DNA of 64,000 bases from Bacteroidales bacterium UBA2287 (GTDB taxonomy: Bacteria > Bacteroidota > Bacteroidia > Bacteroidales > Tenuifilaceae). The DNA is taken from contig DDWL01000016.1 in the NCBI GenBank assembly GCA_002345675.1, positions 1-64,000 of the forward strand. The letters are read 5' to 3'. The notes beneath the pieces are model-generated. The model did no database searches and had not been told where the DNA came from. It worked only from the letters and a program-made list of their open reading frames with translations. Position 1 is the first letter of the stretch. The number at the start of each line of letters is the position of its first letter. Of the stretch, positions 25,146 through 34,502 are shown piece by piece. The translations under genes were made by a program, and so were the position numbers.

Positions 25146-26669
25146 TTAGTTATGTTGCAAAATGCCATTTATGTACATATCCCTATTTATAATATTCTCT
25201 GCTGCACTCATGCACCACTCAATTGAACTATTTGGAAAGAAGCTAATTACCAAAATAATTGCAGTAAGAACAAAAATGGAAACCAACATGCCAGGATATG
25301 CTTTTAGAATTGAACGAAAATTTGTACTGGGTTCCAAATCGCCACAAATATTGGGGAATGGTTTCCAAAAGGCTTCGTTCCAAATTTTAGTCATCGAAAA
25401 TAGGGTTAATAAGCTAACCCCCAGCGAAACAGCTGTAACTATAGTAATTAGTGTATTGCCGGTTTCGAAACCGCCCTTCGCTAACAAGTACTTTCCCCAA
25501 AAGCCTGTAAGAGGGGGAATTCCTGTAAGCGAAAATGCCGAAATTGCGAAAAGAATTGCCACAAAGGGTAACTTCTGCATAATTCCACCAAGTTCCTTCA
25601 ACTTATATGTTCCAAACAGTTTTCCTACAAGACCTGCAATAAAAAACAGGTTGGTTTTAACCAAAACGTTGTGCACAACAAAAAATAGTGCTCCCGCAAT
25701 GGCTAATGGGGTATAAATGGCAATTCCCATAATCATATAGCCAATTTGCGAAACAATATGAAACGACAGAATTCGCCTAAAGTCGGTTTGGGCTGCAGCG
25801 CCAAAAACGCCTACCACCATTGTAAAGGCAGCAAGCACAAGTAAAATTGGCTGAATTGGGGTTCCTTGTAAAGGGTAAATTATTGTAAAAAAACGAATTA
25901 ACGAGTAAATACCAACTTTTGTAAGAAGCGCTACAACAAGAGCTGTAAACCCTATTGGTGCAGTATGGTATGTTGCTGGCAGCCAAAAGAAAAGCGGAAA
26001 AATTGCTGCCTTTATACCAAAGCTTATCAAAAAGAAGCTGGCGCCTACTGTTGCTAATGTTTGGTTCTGAAGTTCGGGTAGCAGCTTGCCCAACATGGCC
26101 ATATTTAGCGTTCCAGTTAAGCCGTACAGAATTCCTATTCCTATTAAAAAAAGTGCCGAACTAACTACATTTATTGTAACGTACTTAAGCGAAGCTTCGA
26201 GTTGACTTCGACTGGCACCAATGGTAAAGAGCACAAACGACGAAACAAGCATAACCTCGAACCAAACGTACAGGTTAAATATATCGCCTGCCATAAATGC
26301 TCCCGAAAGCCCAAAAAGCAGGAAAAAGTAAACAGGAAGAAAAATCGATAGCGAAGCCTTCGACTCAATAAACGAGCTGCCATACCAAAATGCAACAACC
26401 GAAAGAATTGCGCAAAGCATCAGAAATATTGCCGACAATTGGTCGACAACAAGTACAATTCCGAAACCAATTGGCCAGTTTCCTACGTTTTCAATTGCCA
26501 TTCCGCTGGTTAAAGCCTGATTAAAAAGCATAATGGCGGCAAAAAGGTAGAGTATCGACGAAATTGCACCAACAATTTTTTGTGCAACCACTTTTCCCCA
26601 AAGAAAAAGAATTGTAATTGCTGTAAGCAAAGGAATAAGTAGTACCGATAGCAAGTAAACGTTTTGCAT
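25146..26669 (-). CDS. mnhD: Na+/H+ antiporter subunit MnhD/MrpD
   Basis: The 507-residue, about 14-helix protein is homologous to NuoN/NuoM of complex I. Conserved features are a Glu in the helix-5 region (LYVWFEVMLVSSFVLF), a Lys in FGIKAAIFPLFFWLPATYHTAPIGFTALVVALLTKVGIYSLIR, and a broken helix near HIVSQIGYMIMGIAIY. It forms one of the proton-translocating modules of the Mrp complex. A 25-bp gap separates it from mnhC. Confidence 0.95.
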   Translation of the reverse strand: MQNVYLLSVLLIPLLTAITILFLWGKVVAQKIVGAISSILYLFAAIMLFNQALTSGMAIENVGNWPIGFGIVLVVDQLSAIFLMLCAILSVVAFWYGSSFIESKASLSIFLPVYFFLLFGLSGAFMAGDIFNLYVWFEVMLVSSFVLFTIGASRSQLEASLKYVTINVVSSALFLIGIGILYGLTGTLNMAMLGKLLPELQNQTLATVGASFFLISFGIKAAIFPLFFWLPATYHTAPIGFTALVVALLTKVGIYSLIRFFTIIYPLQGTPIQPILLVLAAFTMVVGVFGAAAQTDFRRILSFHIVSQIGYMIMGIAIYTPLAIAGALFFVVHNVLVKTNLFFIAGLVGKLFGTYKLKELGGIMQKLPFVAILFAISAFSLTGIPPLTGFWGKYLLAKGGFETGNTLITIVTAVSLGVSLLTLFSMTKIWNEAFWKPFPNICGDLEPSTNFRSILKAYPGMLVSIFVLTAIILVISFFPNSSIEWCMSAAENIINRDMYINGILQHN

Positions 26670-26694
26670 AAAAAAAATTTCAGTATAAAATGTA

Positions 26695-27048
26695 CTATTC
26701 GAGATTGTCGGTTTTGTTCAATTCGTCCATGTTTGTTGTTCCTGTTGCTGCGTAAACCCGCTTAATTAGAACAATTGCAAATGCCTGAATACCAAATCCA
26801 ATTACTATAGCCGTAAGAATTAGTGCCTGCGACACAGGGTCGGCAAAGCTGTTGGCTAAAACATCTTGGTTTCTGGGAATAATTGCTGGAAGCCCTCGCG
26901 TAATACGGGCAACAATAAAAATGAAAAGGTTTGTTGCGTAGCTAAGCATCATTATTCCTAAAATAAGCTTTACCATTCCTTTATGCAGCATTAAAAAAAG
27001 TCCTGCAGCAAAAAGCAAACCTGTTAGTATCGAAAGTATTATCTCCAT
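26695..27048 (-). CDS. mnhC: Na+/H+ antiporter subunit MnhC/MrpC
   Basis: The 117-residue, three-helix protein is homologous to NuoK, with the pattern GMVKLILGIMMLSYATNLFIF and DPVSQALILTAIVIGFGIQAFAIVL. It lies 2 bp after mnhB. The C terminus is acidic and soluble. Confidence 0.95.
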   Translation of the reverse strand: MEIILSILTGLLFAAGLFLMLHKGMVKLILGIMMLSYATNLFIFIVARITRGLPAIIPRNQDVLANSFADPVSQALILTAIVIGFGIQAFAIVLIKRVYAATGTTNMDELNKTDNLE

Positions 27049-27050
27049 AG

Positions 27051-27458
27051 TTAGCCGTTCGAAAGAATAAATGTTATGTTTAAAACTACTCCAATAACAA
27101 CAATATAAACCCCAATGTCGAACATAAGCGGAGTTCCAAGTTTACCAATTAATGGCAATGTTAAGTCGAACCAAAGTCCTGTCATTAGCGGTAACCCACT
27201 AAAAAGTGGAATTAGTATACTTACTAATGCAACCGAAAGGCCAATGGCAATAATTCCAATAGGTCGTATTTTATAGGTTGCAATAGTATTTTTTGTTCCA
27301 AAAACCATAGCACGTAAAAACAAACCAATGGCAGCCAATAGCCCTCCAATAAAACCACCACCGGGCGAATTATGCCCACGAAAAAGAAGGAATAGCGAAA
27401 ATGCTATAAAAAGTGGTAGCAAAAGTTTTATGGCTGTTTCGAAAATAACTGTTCGCAT
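27051..27458 (-). CDS. mnhB: Na+/H+ antiporter subunit MnhB/MrpB
   Basis: The 135-residue, four-helix protein has the MrpB pattern LLPLFIAFSLFLLFRGHNSPGGGFIGGLLAAIGLFLRAM and a C-terminal FDIGVYIVVIGVVLNI. The GHNSPGGGFIGG motif is diagnostic. It lies 5 bp after mnhA. Confidence 0.95.
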   Translation of the reverse strand: MRTVIFETAIKLLLPLFIAFSLFLLFRGHNSPGGGFIGGLLAAIGLFLRAMVFGTKNTIATYKIRPIGIIAIGLSVALVSILIPLFSGLPLMTGLWFDLTLPLIGKLGTPLMFDIGVYIVVIGVVLNITFILSNG

Positions 27459-27463
27459 GGTAG

Positions 27464-29761
27464 TTAACTCTTTGAAAATTTAACCTTTAAAAGTGCGTAT
27501 ATTCCAATGGCTGCAATGCCTAAAACGGTAATTTCGCCCAGTGTATCAATGCCCCTAAAGTCGACAAGTATAACATTAACAACGTTTTTACCCTTTGCTA
27601 AAAGGTAACTCGACTGCGAATAGTAATCCTTTAGTGGTGAATTCATTTGCTGCGAAAGAACCCACAGCAAAATGGTGCTCATGGTTGCTCCAAAAATTAC
27701 CGAAGGAAATGCAATTCGTTTCGACAACCTCTTATCCATATCAACAAATTTTGGTAACCTATTTAAAACCAACACAAAAAGAACAATTGTAAGGGTTTCA
27801 ATAAGAAATTGGGTCATTGCAACATCGGGACCTCCATAGTAAAGAAAAATTGCTGCGGTACCATAACCAACCACACCTAACGAAACAATTGCCGTAAGCC
27901 TCGACGTTGTAGTTAGCGTATTTACCACACCAACAATCATAAGAACTATAAAAACAACTTCGAACCACTTAACCTGAATGGTTTTCGATAAGCCAATAAC
28001 CGAAAAATCGCCGCCAATAATTGAAATTGCAACAATTAGTGAAACAAGGGTTAAAACAATTGTTGTTAAATAGTTTCGTAAAATTCCCGACTGAAAAAAC
28101 ATGGTCTGTTTTATTGCCACCTGCAAAAGGGCTGGAATACTTTTAAAGTAAAGTGCCTCGGGACCTGGCAAATTCGAAAGCGAAAGTTTTGTTGAAAAAG
28201 CTCGAATATGTTGCCGAACCTTAAATACCCCATACCCAAAAAGTAGCGTTAAAAGGCTAAGCGCAAAAATTAGGGTAAACCCATGCCAAAGTCCAAGTTG
28301 CAATACTTTATCCACATTTAAAATAACACTCGACGACTGATGCAGAAGCGGTTGTGCAATTTGCTCCGAAAAAATGCCTCCAATTAAACCAAATGTAGCC
28401 AGCACAATTGGACCTAAAATCATTCCAAATGGAGCTTCGTGGGGGTGCTTTGGGGTTTCGGCCTGCATTCCCATAAATATTTTATAGCCAAATTCAAAAG
28501 CTAAAGCGGTAAACATAACACCTGTCAAAAAAGTAGCAACACCTACAATTCCGCTTACTAATGGAGTATCGAAGGCAGCACCATACAAAATTTCCTTTGC
28601 AACAAAGCCAAAAAACGGAATAACACCAGCCATCGAAAGGGCAGCCAAAGCCCCAGCGTAAAAGGTGTATGGCATTCTTTTACCAAGCCCCGAAAGTAGG
28701 TTTAAATCGCGCATCCCCGTTTCGTGGTCCACATTTCCGGTTACCATAAAAAGTGTGCCTTTGTAAAGCGCATGGGCTAAAAGAAAAACCATTGCCGCCT
28801 GCACCGATATGGTTGTGCCAATTCCTAAAAGCAGCACCATAATACCAAGTGCGCTTATGGTGGTATACGCAAGCACCTTTTTCATGTCGGTATTCATTAG
28901 CGCCATTAGCGCTCCAAACACCATTGTTATTCCTCCAATGTGAACAAGTACCGATTGCCAAATAGGAACATTTACAAAAACTGGCGAAAGACGGGCAAGA
29001 AGAAATACCCCTGCCTTTACCATTGTGGTTGAATGCAGGTAAGCGCTAACGGGTGCTGGAGCCGCCATGGCATTTGGTAACCAAAAATGAAACGGAAATT
29101 GTGCCGATTTGGTTAAGGCGCCAATCATTATTAGAACAGCAATTATTGGTGCTTTTGCATTATTTAAAAGAAGTGTGGGGTTAGCAAGAAGCTGGTCGAG
29201 TTCCAAAGTTCCTGCCTCAATACCAAGCAAAATTATTCCGGCAAGCATAAAAAGCCCACCCGAAACGGTTACAAGCATTGCCATTAGTGCCGATTTGCGC
29301 GACTCTTCCTCGGCACTATAGAAACCAATTAGCAAATAGGACGAAAGGCTTGTTAACTCCCAAAAAATAAAAAGGATAAGCAGGTTTCCCGACATTACAA
29401 TGCCCAGCATTGCAGTCATAAACAAGCTTAAATAGGTTAAAAATTTACCTTTATTGGGGTCGTTATGCAAATAACTATTGGCATAAATAAAAATAAAAAA
29501 GCCAACTCCCGAAACTAAAAGAACGAAGAAAAGGCTAAGTCCGTCGAGCATAAAAGTGAGCGAAAGACAAATGGAATCAACCCAAGGATAAACCTCGATT
29601 ATTGAATTATTAAGCAAAACACTATTCAAATGAGCAATACCCCAAATAAAAATACCAAGCGGCAATATGCTCAACCAAATGCCTGCCCTATTATTATCAA
29701 TTCTATGAATTGTTGCTGCAACTGCAGCTGCAATAAGCCCTATTAAAATAATTAGTAACAC
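27464..29761 (-). CDS. mnhA: Na+/H+ antiporter subunit MnhA/MrpA
   Basis: The 765-residue protein is homologous to NuoL. It has an N-terminal proton-translocating module (ILFIFWELTSLSSYLLIGFY; KSAQFPFHFWLPNAMAAPAPVSAYLHSTTMVKAGVFLLARL) and a C-terminal extension with the DUF4040/MbhE-like helices (GYGTAAIFLYYGGPDVAMTQFLIETLTIVLFVLVLNRLP). The length fits full MrpA (about 760-800). The start is GTG at 29761; no closer ATG gives a better N terminus. A consensus promoter ends 20 bp upstream. It is the first gene of the mnhABCDEFG operon. Confidence 0.95.
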   Translation of the reverse strand: MLLIILIGLIAAAVAATIHRIDNNRAGIWLSILPLGIFIWGIAHLNSVLLNNSIIEVYPWVDSICLSLTFMLDGLSLFFVLLVSGVGFFIFIYANSYLHNDPNKGKFLTYLSLFMTAMLGIVMSGNLLILFIFWELTSLSSYLLIGFYSAEEESRKSALMAMLVTVSGGLFMLAGIILLGIEAGTLELDQLLANPTLLLNNAKAPIIAVLIMIGALTKSAQFPFHFWLPNAMAAPAPVSAYLHSTTMVKAGVFLLARLSPVFVNVPIWQSVLVHIGGITMVFGALMALMNTDMKKVLAYTTISALGIMVLLLGIGTTISVQAAMVFLLAHALYKGTLFMVTGNVDHETGMRDLNLLSGLGKRMPYTFYAGALAALSMAGVIPFFGFVAKEILYGAAFDTPLVSGIVGVATFLTGVMFTALAFEFGYKIFMGMQAETPKHPHEAPFGMILGPIVLATFGLIGGIFSEQIAQPLLHQSSSVILNVDKVLQLGLWHGFTLIFALSLLTLLFGYGVFKVRQHIRAFSTKLSLSNLPGPEALYFKSIPALLQVAIKQTMFFQSGILRNYLTTIVLTLVSLIVAISIIGGDFSVIGLSKTIQVKWFEVVFIVLMIVGVVNTLTTTSRLTAIVSLGVVGYGTAAIFLYYGGPDVAMTQFLIETLTIVLFVLVLNRLPKFVDMDKRLSKRIAFPSVIFGATMSTILLWVLSQQMNSPLKDYYSQSSYLLAKGKNVVNVILVDFRGIDTLGEITVLGIAAIGIYALLKVKFSKS

Positions 29762-29780
29762 GTTTTCAGTATATAATCAA

Positions 29781-29811
29781 CAAAAATAAATTAAACACAA
29801 ATATAGGCAAA
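29781..29811 (-). promoter_or_regulatory. Promoter of the Mrp antiporter operon
   Basis: On the minus strand TTTG (29808-29811), a 19-bp spacer and TATTTTTG (29781-29788) match the Bacteroidota sigma consensus exactly. The leader before the GTG start would be only about 10-15 nt. Confidence 0.7.
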
Positions 29812-29892
29812 CACGTACAATAAAAATACTAAATGCTACACTTTGCAATGCATTTACGAAAATCATTAGCTAATTAACAGCATTTTGCAAAG

Positions 29893-29923
29893 TTTGTTTG
29901 GGGCAATATAATTTCTACCTTTG
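29893..29923 (+). promoter_or_regulatory. Promoter of the PLP-dependent lyase gene
   Basis: TTTG (29893-29896), a 19-bp spacer and TACCTTTG (29916-29923) match the Bacteroidota promoter consensus exactly. The predicted start of transcription is near 29930, giving a leader of about 20 nt. Confidence 0.75.
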
Positions 29924-29950
29924 TAGCCCCAATTTCAAATACATAAAACT

Positions 29951-31132
29951 ATGGATCACAAAAAACTTGGTTTTAACTCCAAACTCATTCACGCAGGCTC
30001 AATTAAAGATAAATTCGGAAGCGCAATAGTACCCATTTATCAAACATCTACATTTGCTTTCGAAAGTGCCAACGAAGGAGCAAAATGCTTTGCTGGCGAA
30101 AGCGACGGGTATATTTACACCCGCATCGGAAACCCAACCATTAATGCTTTAGAAGAAGTTATTGCTTCGCTCGAAGGTGGTTTTGGTGCTGTTGCAACTT
30201 CCTCGGGAATGGCTGCAGTTTCTACAATCTACATGGGGCTACTTGCTCAGGGCGACCATATTGTTAGCACCGATGCAGTTTATGGCCCTTCGAGGGTAAT
30301 AATGGAAACAATGTTTGCCCGCTTTGGTGTTGAGTCGACCTACGTTCCAACCTCAAATTTAGACGAAATAAAAAAGGCAATTAAGCCTAACACCAAAATG
30401 CTTTTTATCGAAACACCAACTAATCCTACAATGGAGCTTACCGACCTTAAGGCATGTGTGGCCATTGCTCGTGAGCATAATTTGGTTTTGGTTGTCGACA
30501 ATACATTTGCAAGTCCCGTACTTCAGCGCCCAATCGAAATGGGTGCCGATGTGGTTTTTCACAGTATGACCAAGTTTATTAACGGCCATGCCGACATAGT
30601 TGCTGGTATTATTATTACCCGCACACAGGAACTATACAAGAAACTTCGTGCAACTATGGTTGGCATGGGCTGCAATATGGATCCTCACCAAGCATTTTTG
30701 GTTCACCGTGGGGTTAAAACTCTATCGTTAAGGGTTGAACGAGCTCAGGAAAACGCCATGAAGGTTGCCGAATACCTCGAAAAACACCCAAAAATTGCAT
30801 GGGTAAAGTACCCAGGGTTAAAATCCCATCCACAGTACGAGTTAGCTCAAAAGCAAATGATGGGTCCAGGCTCAATGATTAGCTTCGAACTAAAAGGAGG
30901 TTTTGCTGCTGGCGAAACGCTTATGAACAATGTTCACCTTGCGCTACTTGCCGTTTCGTTGGGTGGAGTTGAAACTCTTATTCAGCACCCCGCATCGATG
31001 ACTCACTCCAAAATGAATAAGGAATCGCGCGAAAAAGCAAAAATTACCGACGGCCTTGTTCGTTTTGCTGTTGGCATTGAGGATGTTGAAGATATTATTG
31101 CCGACCTCGATCAGGCTTTGGCTAAAGTGTAG
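29951..31132 (+). CDS. PLP-dependent trans-sulfuration family lyase (methionine gamma-lyase/cystathionine gamma-lyase type)
   Basis: The 393-residue enzyme belongs to the Cys/Met metabolism PLP family. The sequence shows YQTSTFAFES, YTRIGNPTINALE, the SSGMAAVSTIY phosphate-binding segment, the aromatic stacking residue in VYGPSR, FIETPTNPTMELTDL, VVDNTFASPVLQRPIEMGADVVFHSMTKFINGHADIVAG with the PLP lysine in MTKF, and the C-terminal VSLGGVETLIQHPASMTH. The length is normal. It could release methanethiol and 2-oxobutanoate from methionine or act on cystathionine. The active-site Cys of classical methionine gamma-lyases (YGC) is Pro here, so the substrate is uncertain. It is monocistronic with its own promoter. 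Confidence 0.9.
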   Translation: MDHKKLGFNSKLIHAGSIKDKFGSAIVPIYQTSTFAFESANEGAKCFAGESDGYIYTRIGNPTINALEEVIASLEGGFGAVATSSGMAAVSTIYMGLLAQGDHIVSTDAVYGPSRVIMETMFARFGVESTYVPTSNLDEIKKAIKPNTKMLFIETPTNPTMELTDLKACVAIAREHNLVLVVDNTFASPVLQRPIEMGADVVFHSMTKFINGHADIVAGIIITRTQELYKKLRATMVGMGCNMDPHQAFLVHRGVKTLSLRVERAQENAMKVAEYLEKHPKIAWVKYPGLKSHPQYELAQKQMMGPGSMISFELKGGFAAGETLMNNVHLALLAVSLGGVETLIQHPASMTHSKMNKESREKAKITDGLVRFAVGIEDVEDIIADLDQALAKV

Positions 31133-31167
31133 TGTAATTTACCCTTGCTTTCTATTTAAAACACTGT

Positions 31168-31297
31168 TGTCCGATAAAAGTATCAGGACTAAAGTCCTTC
31201 AATTACTTGCACTGTGTAACCCCAGCCTTAAGGCTGGGGTTATTTAAAGCCTAGGATATTTGGGCTTCAGCCCTGAATTCGAAAATTTAATCGGACA
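31168..31297. mobile_element. Small element with TGTCCGAT terminal inverted repeats
   Basis: The 130-bp segment is bounded by TGTCCGAT (31168-31175) and ATCGGACA (31290-31297). It contains three perfect or near-perfect hairpins: GGACTAAAGTCC, CCCCAGCCTTAAGGCTGGGG and GGGCTTCAGCCC. It has no open reading frame. It looks like a non-autonomous palindromic element; target duplications are not clear. Confidence 0.5.
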
Positions 31298-31351
31298 TTA
31301 GTGATTTAAAGAGCTAAAAAGCAATAAAATATAAATTTGTAACGTTAACGG

Positions 31352-31376
31352 AGCGGACTAAATGTCCGCTTTGTTT
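31352..31376 (+). terminator. Hairpin terminator before mtgA
   Basis: AGCGGAC-taaat-GTCCGCT followed by TTGTTT forms a short terminator-like hairpin. It lies about 220 bp after the lyase gene and directly before a TATATTTG -7 element (31376-31383) for mtgA. The -7 position predicts a very short or absent leader for the ATG at 31390. Confidence 0.5.
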
Positions 31377-31389
31377 ATATTTGAACCTT

Positions 31390-32130
31390 ATGAACAATTT
31401 ATCCTACTCAAAGTGGCTACTAAAAGGTGTAAGCTACGCCTTGCTTTCGGCTTTTATTGCAACGCTTATTCTCGTTATTGCCTACAAGTGGGTTAATCCT
31501 AGTACAACATGGTTAATGGCTCAGCGCTACTATGTTCATCCTAAAACAAAACTTGTAACACCAAAAAGGAACTGGGTTAGCATTGATAATATTTCGCCAA
31601 ATATGATTAATGCAGTAATTGCCTCAGAGGATAATCTTTTTATGGAACATTATGGGTTCGATTTCGAATCGATTAAAAAGGCCAGACAAGGTTTAAAAAA
31701 AGGTGGAAAACTTAAAGGCGCCAGCACAATTTCGATGCAAACAGCAAAAAACGTATTTCTGTGGCCAAAACGCACATGGACTCGCAAAGCATTCGAAACA
31801 ATGTTTACCGTTTTCATTGAGGTTTTTTGGAGTAAAGAGCGCATTATGGAGGTTTACCTTAATATTATCGAACTTGGCCCAGCAGTTTACGGAACCGAAG
31901 CAGCTTCACAGCTTTATTTTAAAAACCCTGCCGTAAAACTCACAAAAAGTAATGCTGCAATGCTGGCAGCGGTGCTACCAAACCCAATTCAGCGAAATGC
32001 GGCAAAACCAACAGCTTTCCTTAAATCGAATCAGCAACGAATTCTTCGAATTATGAGCAGAATTGACCCTGTTAGTTTTACTAAAACTGAACCACAAAAA
32101 AAGGAAACAAAAAAAACTCGTAAATACTAA
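31390..32130 (+). CDS. mtgA: Monofunctional peptidoglycan transglycosylase
   Basis: The GT51 family enzyme polymerises lipid II into glycan strands at the periplasmic face of the inner membrane. One N-terminal membrane helix (about residues 15-35) is followed by the catalytic domain with VIASEDNLFMEHYGFD (the catalytic Glu), KGASTISMQTAKNVFLW, RKAFETMFTVFIEVFWSKERIMEVYLNIIELGPAVYGTEAAS and AAMLAAVLPNPIQRN, which cover the five GT51 motifs. There is no transpeptidase domain, and the length (about 246) is normal. The ATG 31390 is preferred over the TTG at 31381, which overlaps the -7 element. A basic C-terminal tail follows. The next gene starts 3 bp later. Confidence 0.95.
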   Translation: MNNLSYSKWLLKGVSYALLSAFIATLILVIAYKWVNPSTTWLMAQRYYVHPKTKLVTPKRNWVSIDNISPNMINAVIASEDNLFMEHYGFDFESIKKARQGLKKGGKLKGASTISMQTAKNVFLWPKRTWTRKAFETMFTVFIEVFWSKERIMEVYLNIIELGPAVYGTEAASQLYFKNPAVKLTKSNAAMLAAVLPNPIQRNAAKPTAFLKSNQQRILRIMSRIDPVSFTKTEPQKKETKKTRKY

Positions 32131-32133
32131 GCA

Positions 32134-34077
32134 GTGCAACATAAATTCGGAATTTTACTATTGCTGTTTTCTCTTTGTTTTGCAACAAATGGGTTTTCGC
32201 AGCTTAACAAAAGTTACTTTTTCAACAGGGCTCGCATACAGCTCGGAAACGACCAGAATACTGAAGCTATTGCTACCATAAATCACCTTTTAAAAGCCGA
32301 CACTACAATTGCCGAAGCATGGATGCTTCGTGGTGTTGCCAAGTACAGTCTAAACGACCTAAGGGGTTCAATTGCCGACCTTTCGGCTGCCATTCGTATA
32401 AATCCTGTTTACACGTTAGCATACCTATACCGCGGGTCGGCTTATAGCCAAATTGGACGAACCGATGTTGCCATTTCTGATTACAACATGGTTATCGACT
32501 TGCGCCCAAGTTCAACCGATGCATACTTTAACCGTGGAATTGCCTATTTGCTCAGGCAAAATTTTAAAAAATCCGAATCGGATTTTAGCAAAGTTATTGC
32601 TCTCGATCCTAAAAATGCCGATGCATGGATTAATCGTGGAACTGCGCGCCTATACAATGCCGACACCTTAGGTGCGCTGGCCGATTACAATAGAGCGGTT
32701 AATCTTAAACCTTTTTACTCCGAAGCGTACGGGAAACGTGGCCGAATTTACTTTGAACGAAAAAAGTACCTACTTGCCCTTGCCGACTTTAACAAATCGG
32801 TTGAACTCGACTCCCTTGGTTCGATGTACTTCTTTTTTAGGGCGCTAACCTATAACGAGCTAAACAATTTCCCAAAAGCACTCGACGATTTTAATCGAAC
32901 AATAAATCTGAATCCTTCAAACCCATTAAGCTTATTTAACCGCGCTCTTGTTTACTGGAAACTAAACGATACGCAAAATGCCCTTGCCGATTTCAATAGA
33001 GCAAACGAGTTAAATCCTAACAATCTTCTTATTCACTTCAATAGGGCTGTACTTCAACTAGAAATAAAGCGTTACCAAAATGCAATAACCGACCTAACAA
33101 AGGCTATTGAACTATTTCCCGACTTTTATCGTGCCTACCTTGCACGCTCCGAGGCATATCAACAAATTGGAAATAAAAGTAAAGCGCAAAGCGATTACCT
33201 TTTTGCCCGAAGCATTGCCGAAAAGTTTAGTAACGACAAGTCTTCGCCTTGGACCGACACTACCAGCAACTTTAAGGCGCTTTTAGCGTTTAGCTCCGAT
33301 TTCTCGATGCCCGTTGGAAACCCTTTACTTAGCGATATTGAAAGTAAAGCCCCCGATATTATGCCGTTTCTTCGTGTAGTTGCCGTTTCGAAACAAAGTG
33401 TAAAATACTCAACACAAAGCAATCCATTCACCGATTCGTTAAACAAAAGCATTAACGACGAAGAGTTTACATTTACAACTTCGGTTCAAAACACAAATAC
33501 GATTCAAACTTGGGAATACAGCGGTAGTAGCAGCTTAGTGCGAATTCTACTGAATTTGCAGCAATTAAGTTCTGCAAGTAAGTATAGAGAAACCATTGAA
33601 GGATACCAAAATGCTCTTGCCAACGATCCTAAAAACCCAGCGCTTTTACTAAACCTAGCAGCCGAAAAGGCCGATATGGCAAGCTTTATTGCCATGTTCG
33701 AGGATGAGGTAAAGCCCTTGGTAGTTGGCTCACAAATTGGATCGAACAAAACGCAAAAATCGCAAACCATTACTCCAGTTGCCCTCGAAGAGCCTTTAGA
33801 AATACTTATGTATCTCGACAATTTGCTGCCAAACAGCGAAGTATTAGCCTACAATATTGGAAATATTCACGCCCTCACGGGCGAAAACGCAAAGGCCATT
33901 GAAGCCTATACAAAGGCAATAGCAATAAACCCATCGGTTCCACAACCATGGTTTAACAGAGGATTTATTTACCTAATGGAAAAAAACTCCGAAAATGCCT
34001 GCACCGACCTTGGTAAAGCAGGCGAGTTAGGGTTACGACAGGCATACCTGCTTATTCATAAGTTTTGTAAAAAGTAG
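32134..34077 (+). CDS. Secreted tetratricopeptide repeat protein
   Basis: The 647-residue protein starts with GTG and has a signal peptide (ending TNGFSQ), so it is periplasmic or outer-membrane associated. Residues about 24-350 hold nine or ten TPR units with the usual W/L-G-Y-A-F-P spacing (for example AYFNRGIAYLLRQNFKKSESDFSKVIALDPKNADAWINRG). A divergent linker lies at about 350-480, and more TPRs follow near 490-520 and 575-640. It is a protein-interaction scaffold. Direct adjacency to mtgA suggests a cell-envelope assembly role, but this is only inferred from context. Confidence 0.87.
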   Translation: MQHKFGILLLLFSLCFATNGFSQLNKSYFFNRARIQLGNDQNTEAIATINHLLKADTTIAEAWMLRGVAKYSLNDLRGSIADLSAAIRINPVYTLAYLYRGSAYSQIGRTDVAISDYNMVIDLRPSSTDAYFNRGIAYLLRQNFKKSESDFSKVIALDPKNADAWINRGTARLYNADTLGALADYNRAVNLKPFYSEAYGKRGRIYFERKKYLLALADFNKSVELDSLGSMYFFFRALTYNELNNFPKALDDFNRTINLNPSNPLSLFNRALVYWKLNDTQNALADFNRANELNPNNLLIHFNRAVLQLEIKRYQNAITDLTKAIELFPDFYRAYLARSEAYQQIGNKSKAQSDYLFARSIAEKFSNDKSSPWTDTTSNFKALLAFSSDFSMPVGNPLLSDIESKAPDIMPFLRVVAVSKQSVKYSTQSNPFTDSLNKSINDEEFTFTTSVQNTNTIQTWEYSGSSSLVRILLNLQQLSSASKYRETIEGYQNALANDPKNPALLLNLAAEKADMASFIAMFEDEVKPLVVGSQIGSNKTQKSQTITPVALEEPLEILMYLDNLLPNSEVLAYNIGNIHALTGENAKAIEAYTKAIAINPSVPQPWFNRGFIYLMEKNSENACTDLGKAGELGLRQAYLLIHKFCKK

Positions 34078-34175
34078 GTGACGAAATCGCATACGACTGA
34101 ATACCATACATATAAGAAATGAAACGAATTTGAAATTATTGTCGTATATTTGCGTTTAATAACATTTGAATACTT

Positions 34176-34499
34176 GTGAAAGAAGTAAATTTTGAAACAC
34201 TTTTAGATAAACACGGTAATGACAGATTACGTGTTCGTTTGAAAACTGAAAAAGGTGAACTAATTGATGTTGTTTTTCAATATGAAGCATTTTTAGAAGA
34301 TAAATGGCATCCAATAGTAAGGTATGATTGCGCTCACGGTTTTTTTCATAGAGATATAATAAAACCTAATGGAGATAAAGAAAAACAAGAAATTGCGATT
34401 GACAACTTAAAAGGTGCATCAAAATATGCAGAACAAGACTTGAAAGATAGGTGGGAATGGTACAAGGAAAGATATGTTAAGAAAATGAAAAAACGCTGA
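34176..34499 (+). CDS. Small DUF7718-like hypothetical protein
   Basis: The 107-residue, GTG-initiated soluble protein has beta strands at the N terminus (DRLRVRLKTEKGELIDVVFQYEAFL), a central HPIVRYDCAHGFFHRDIIKPNGDKEKQ segment, and a charged C-terminal helix. The pattern resembles proteins I recall as DUF7718, often paired with a DUF5647-like partner, as here. The function is not established; a toxin-antitoxin-like pair is possible but unproven. Arg codons are mostly AGA and base composition is AT-rich, unlike the neighbouring chromosomal genes, which suggests recent transfer. Confidence 0.72.
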   Translation: MKEVNFETLLDKHGNDRLRVRLKTEKGELIDVVFQYEAFLEDKWHPIVRYDCAHGFFHRDIIKPNGDKEKQEIAIDNLKGASKYAEQDLKDRWEWYKERYVKKMKKR

Positions 34500-34502
34500 A
34501 TT

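Noticed and set aside
29951..31132. Naming the PLP enzyme methionine gamma-lyase outright
   Set aside because: The Cys typical of that enzyme next to the YG motif is Pro, so cystathionine lyase or another activity is equally possible.
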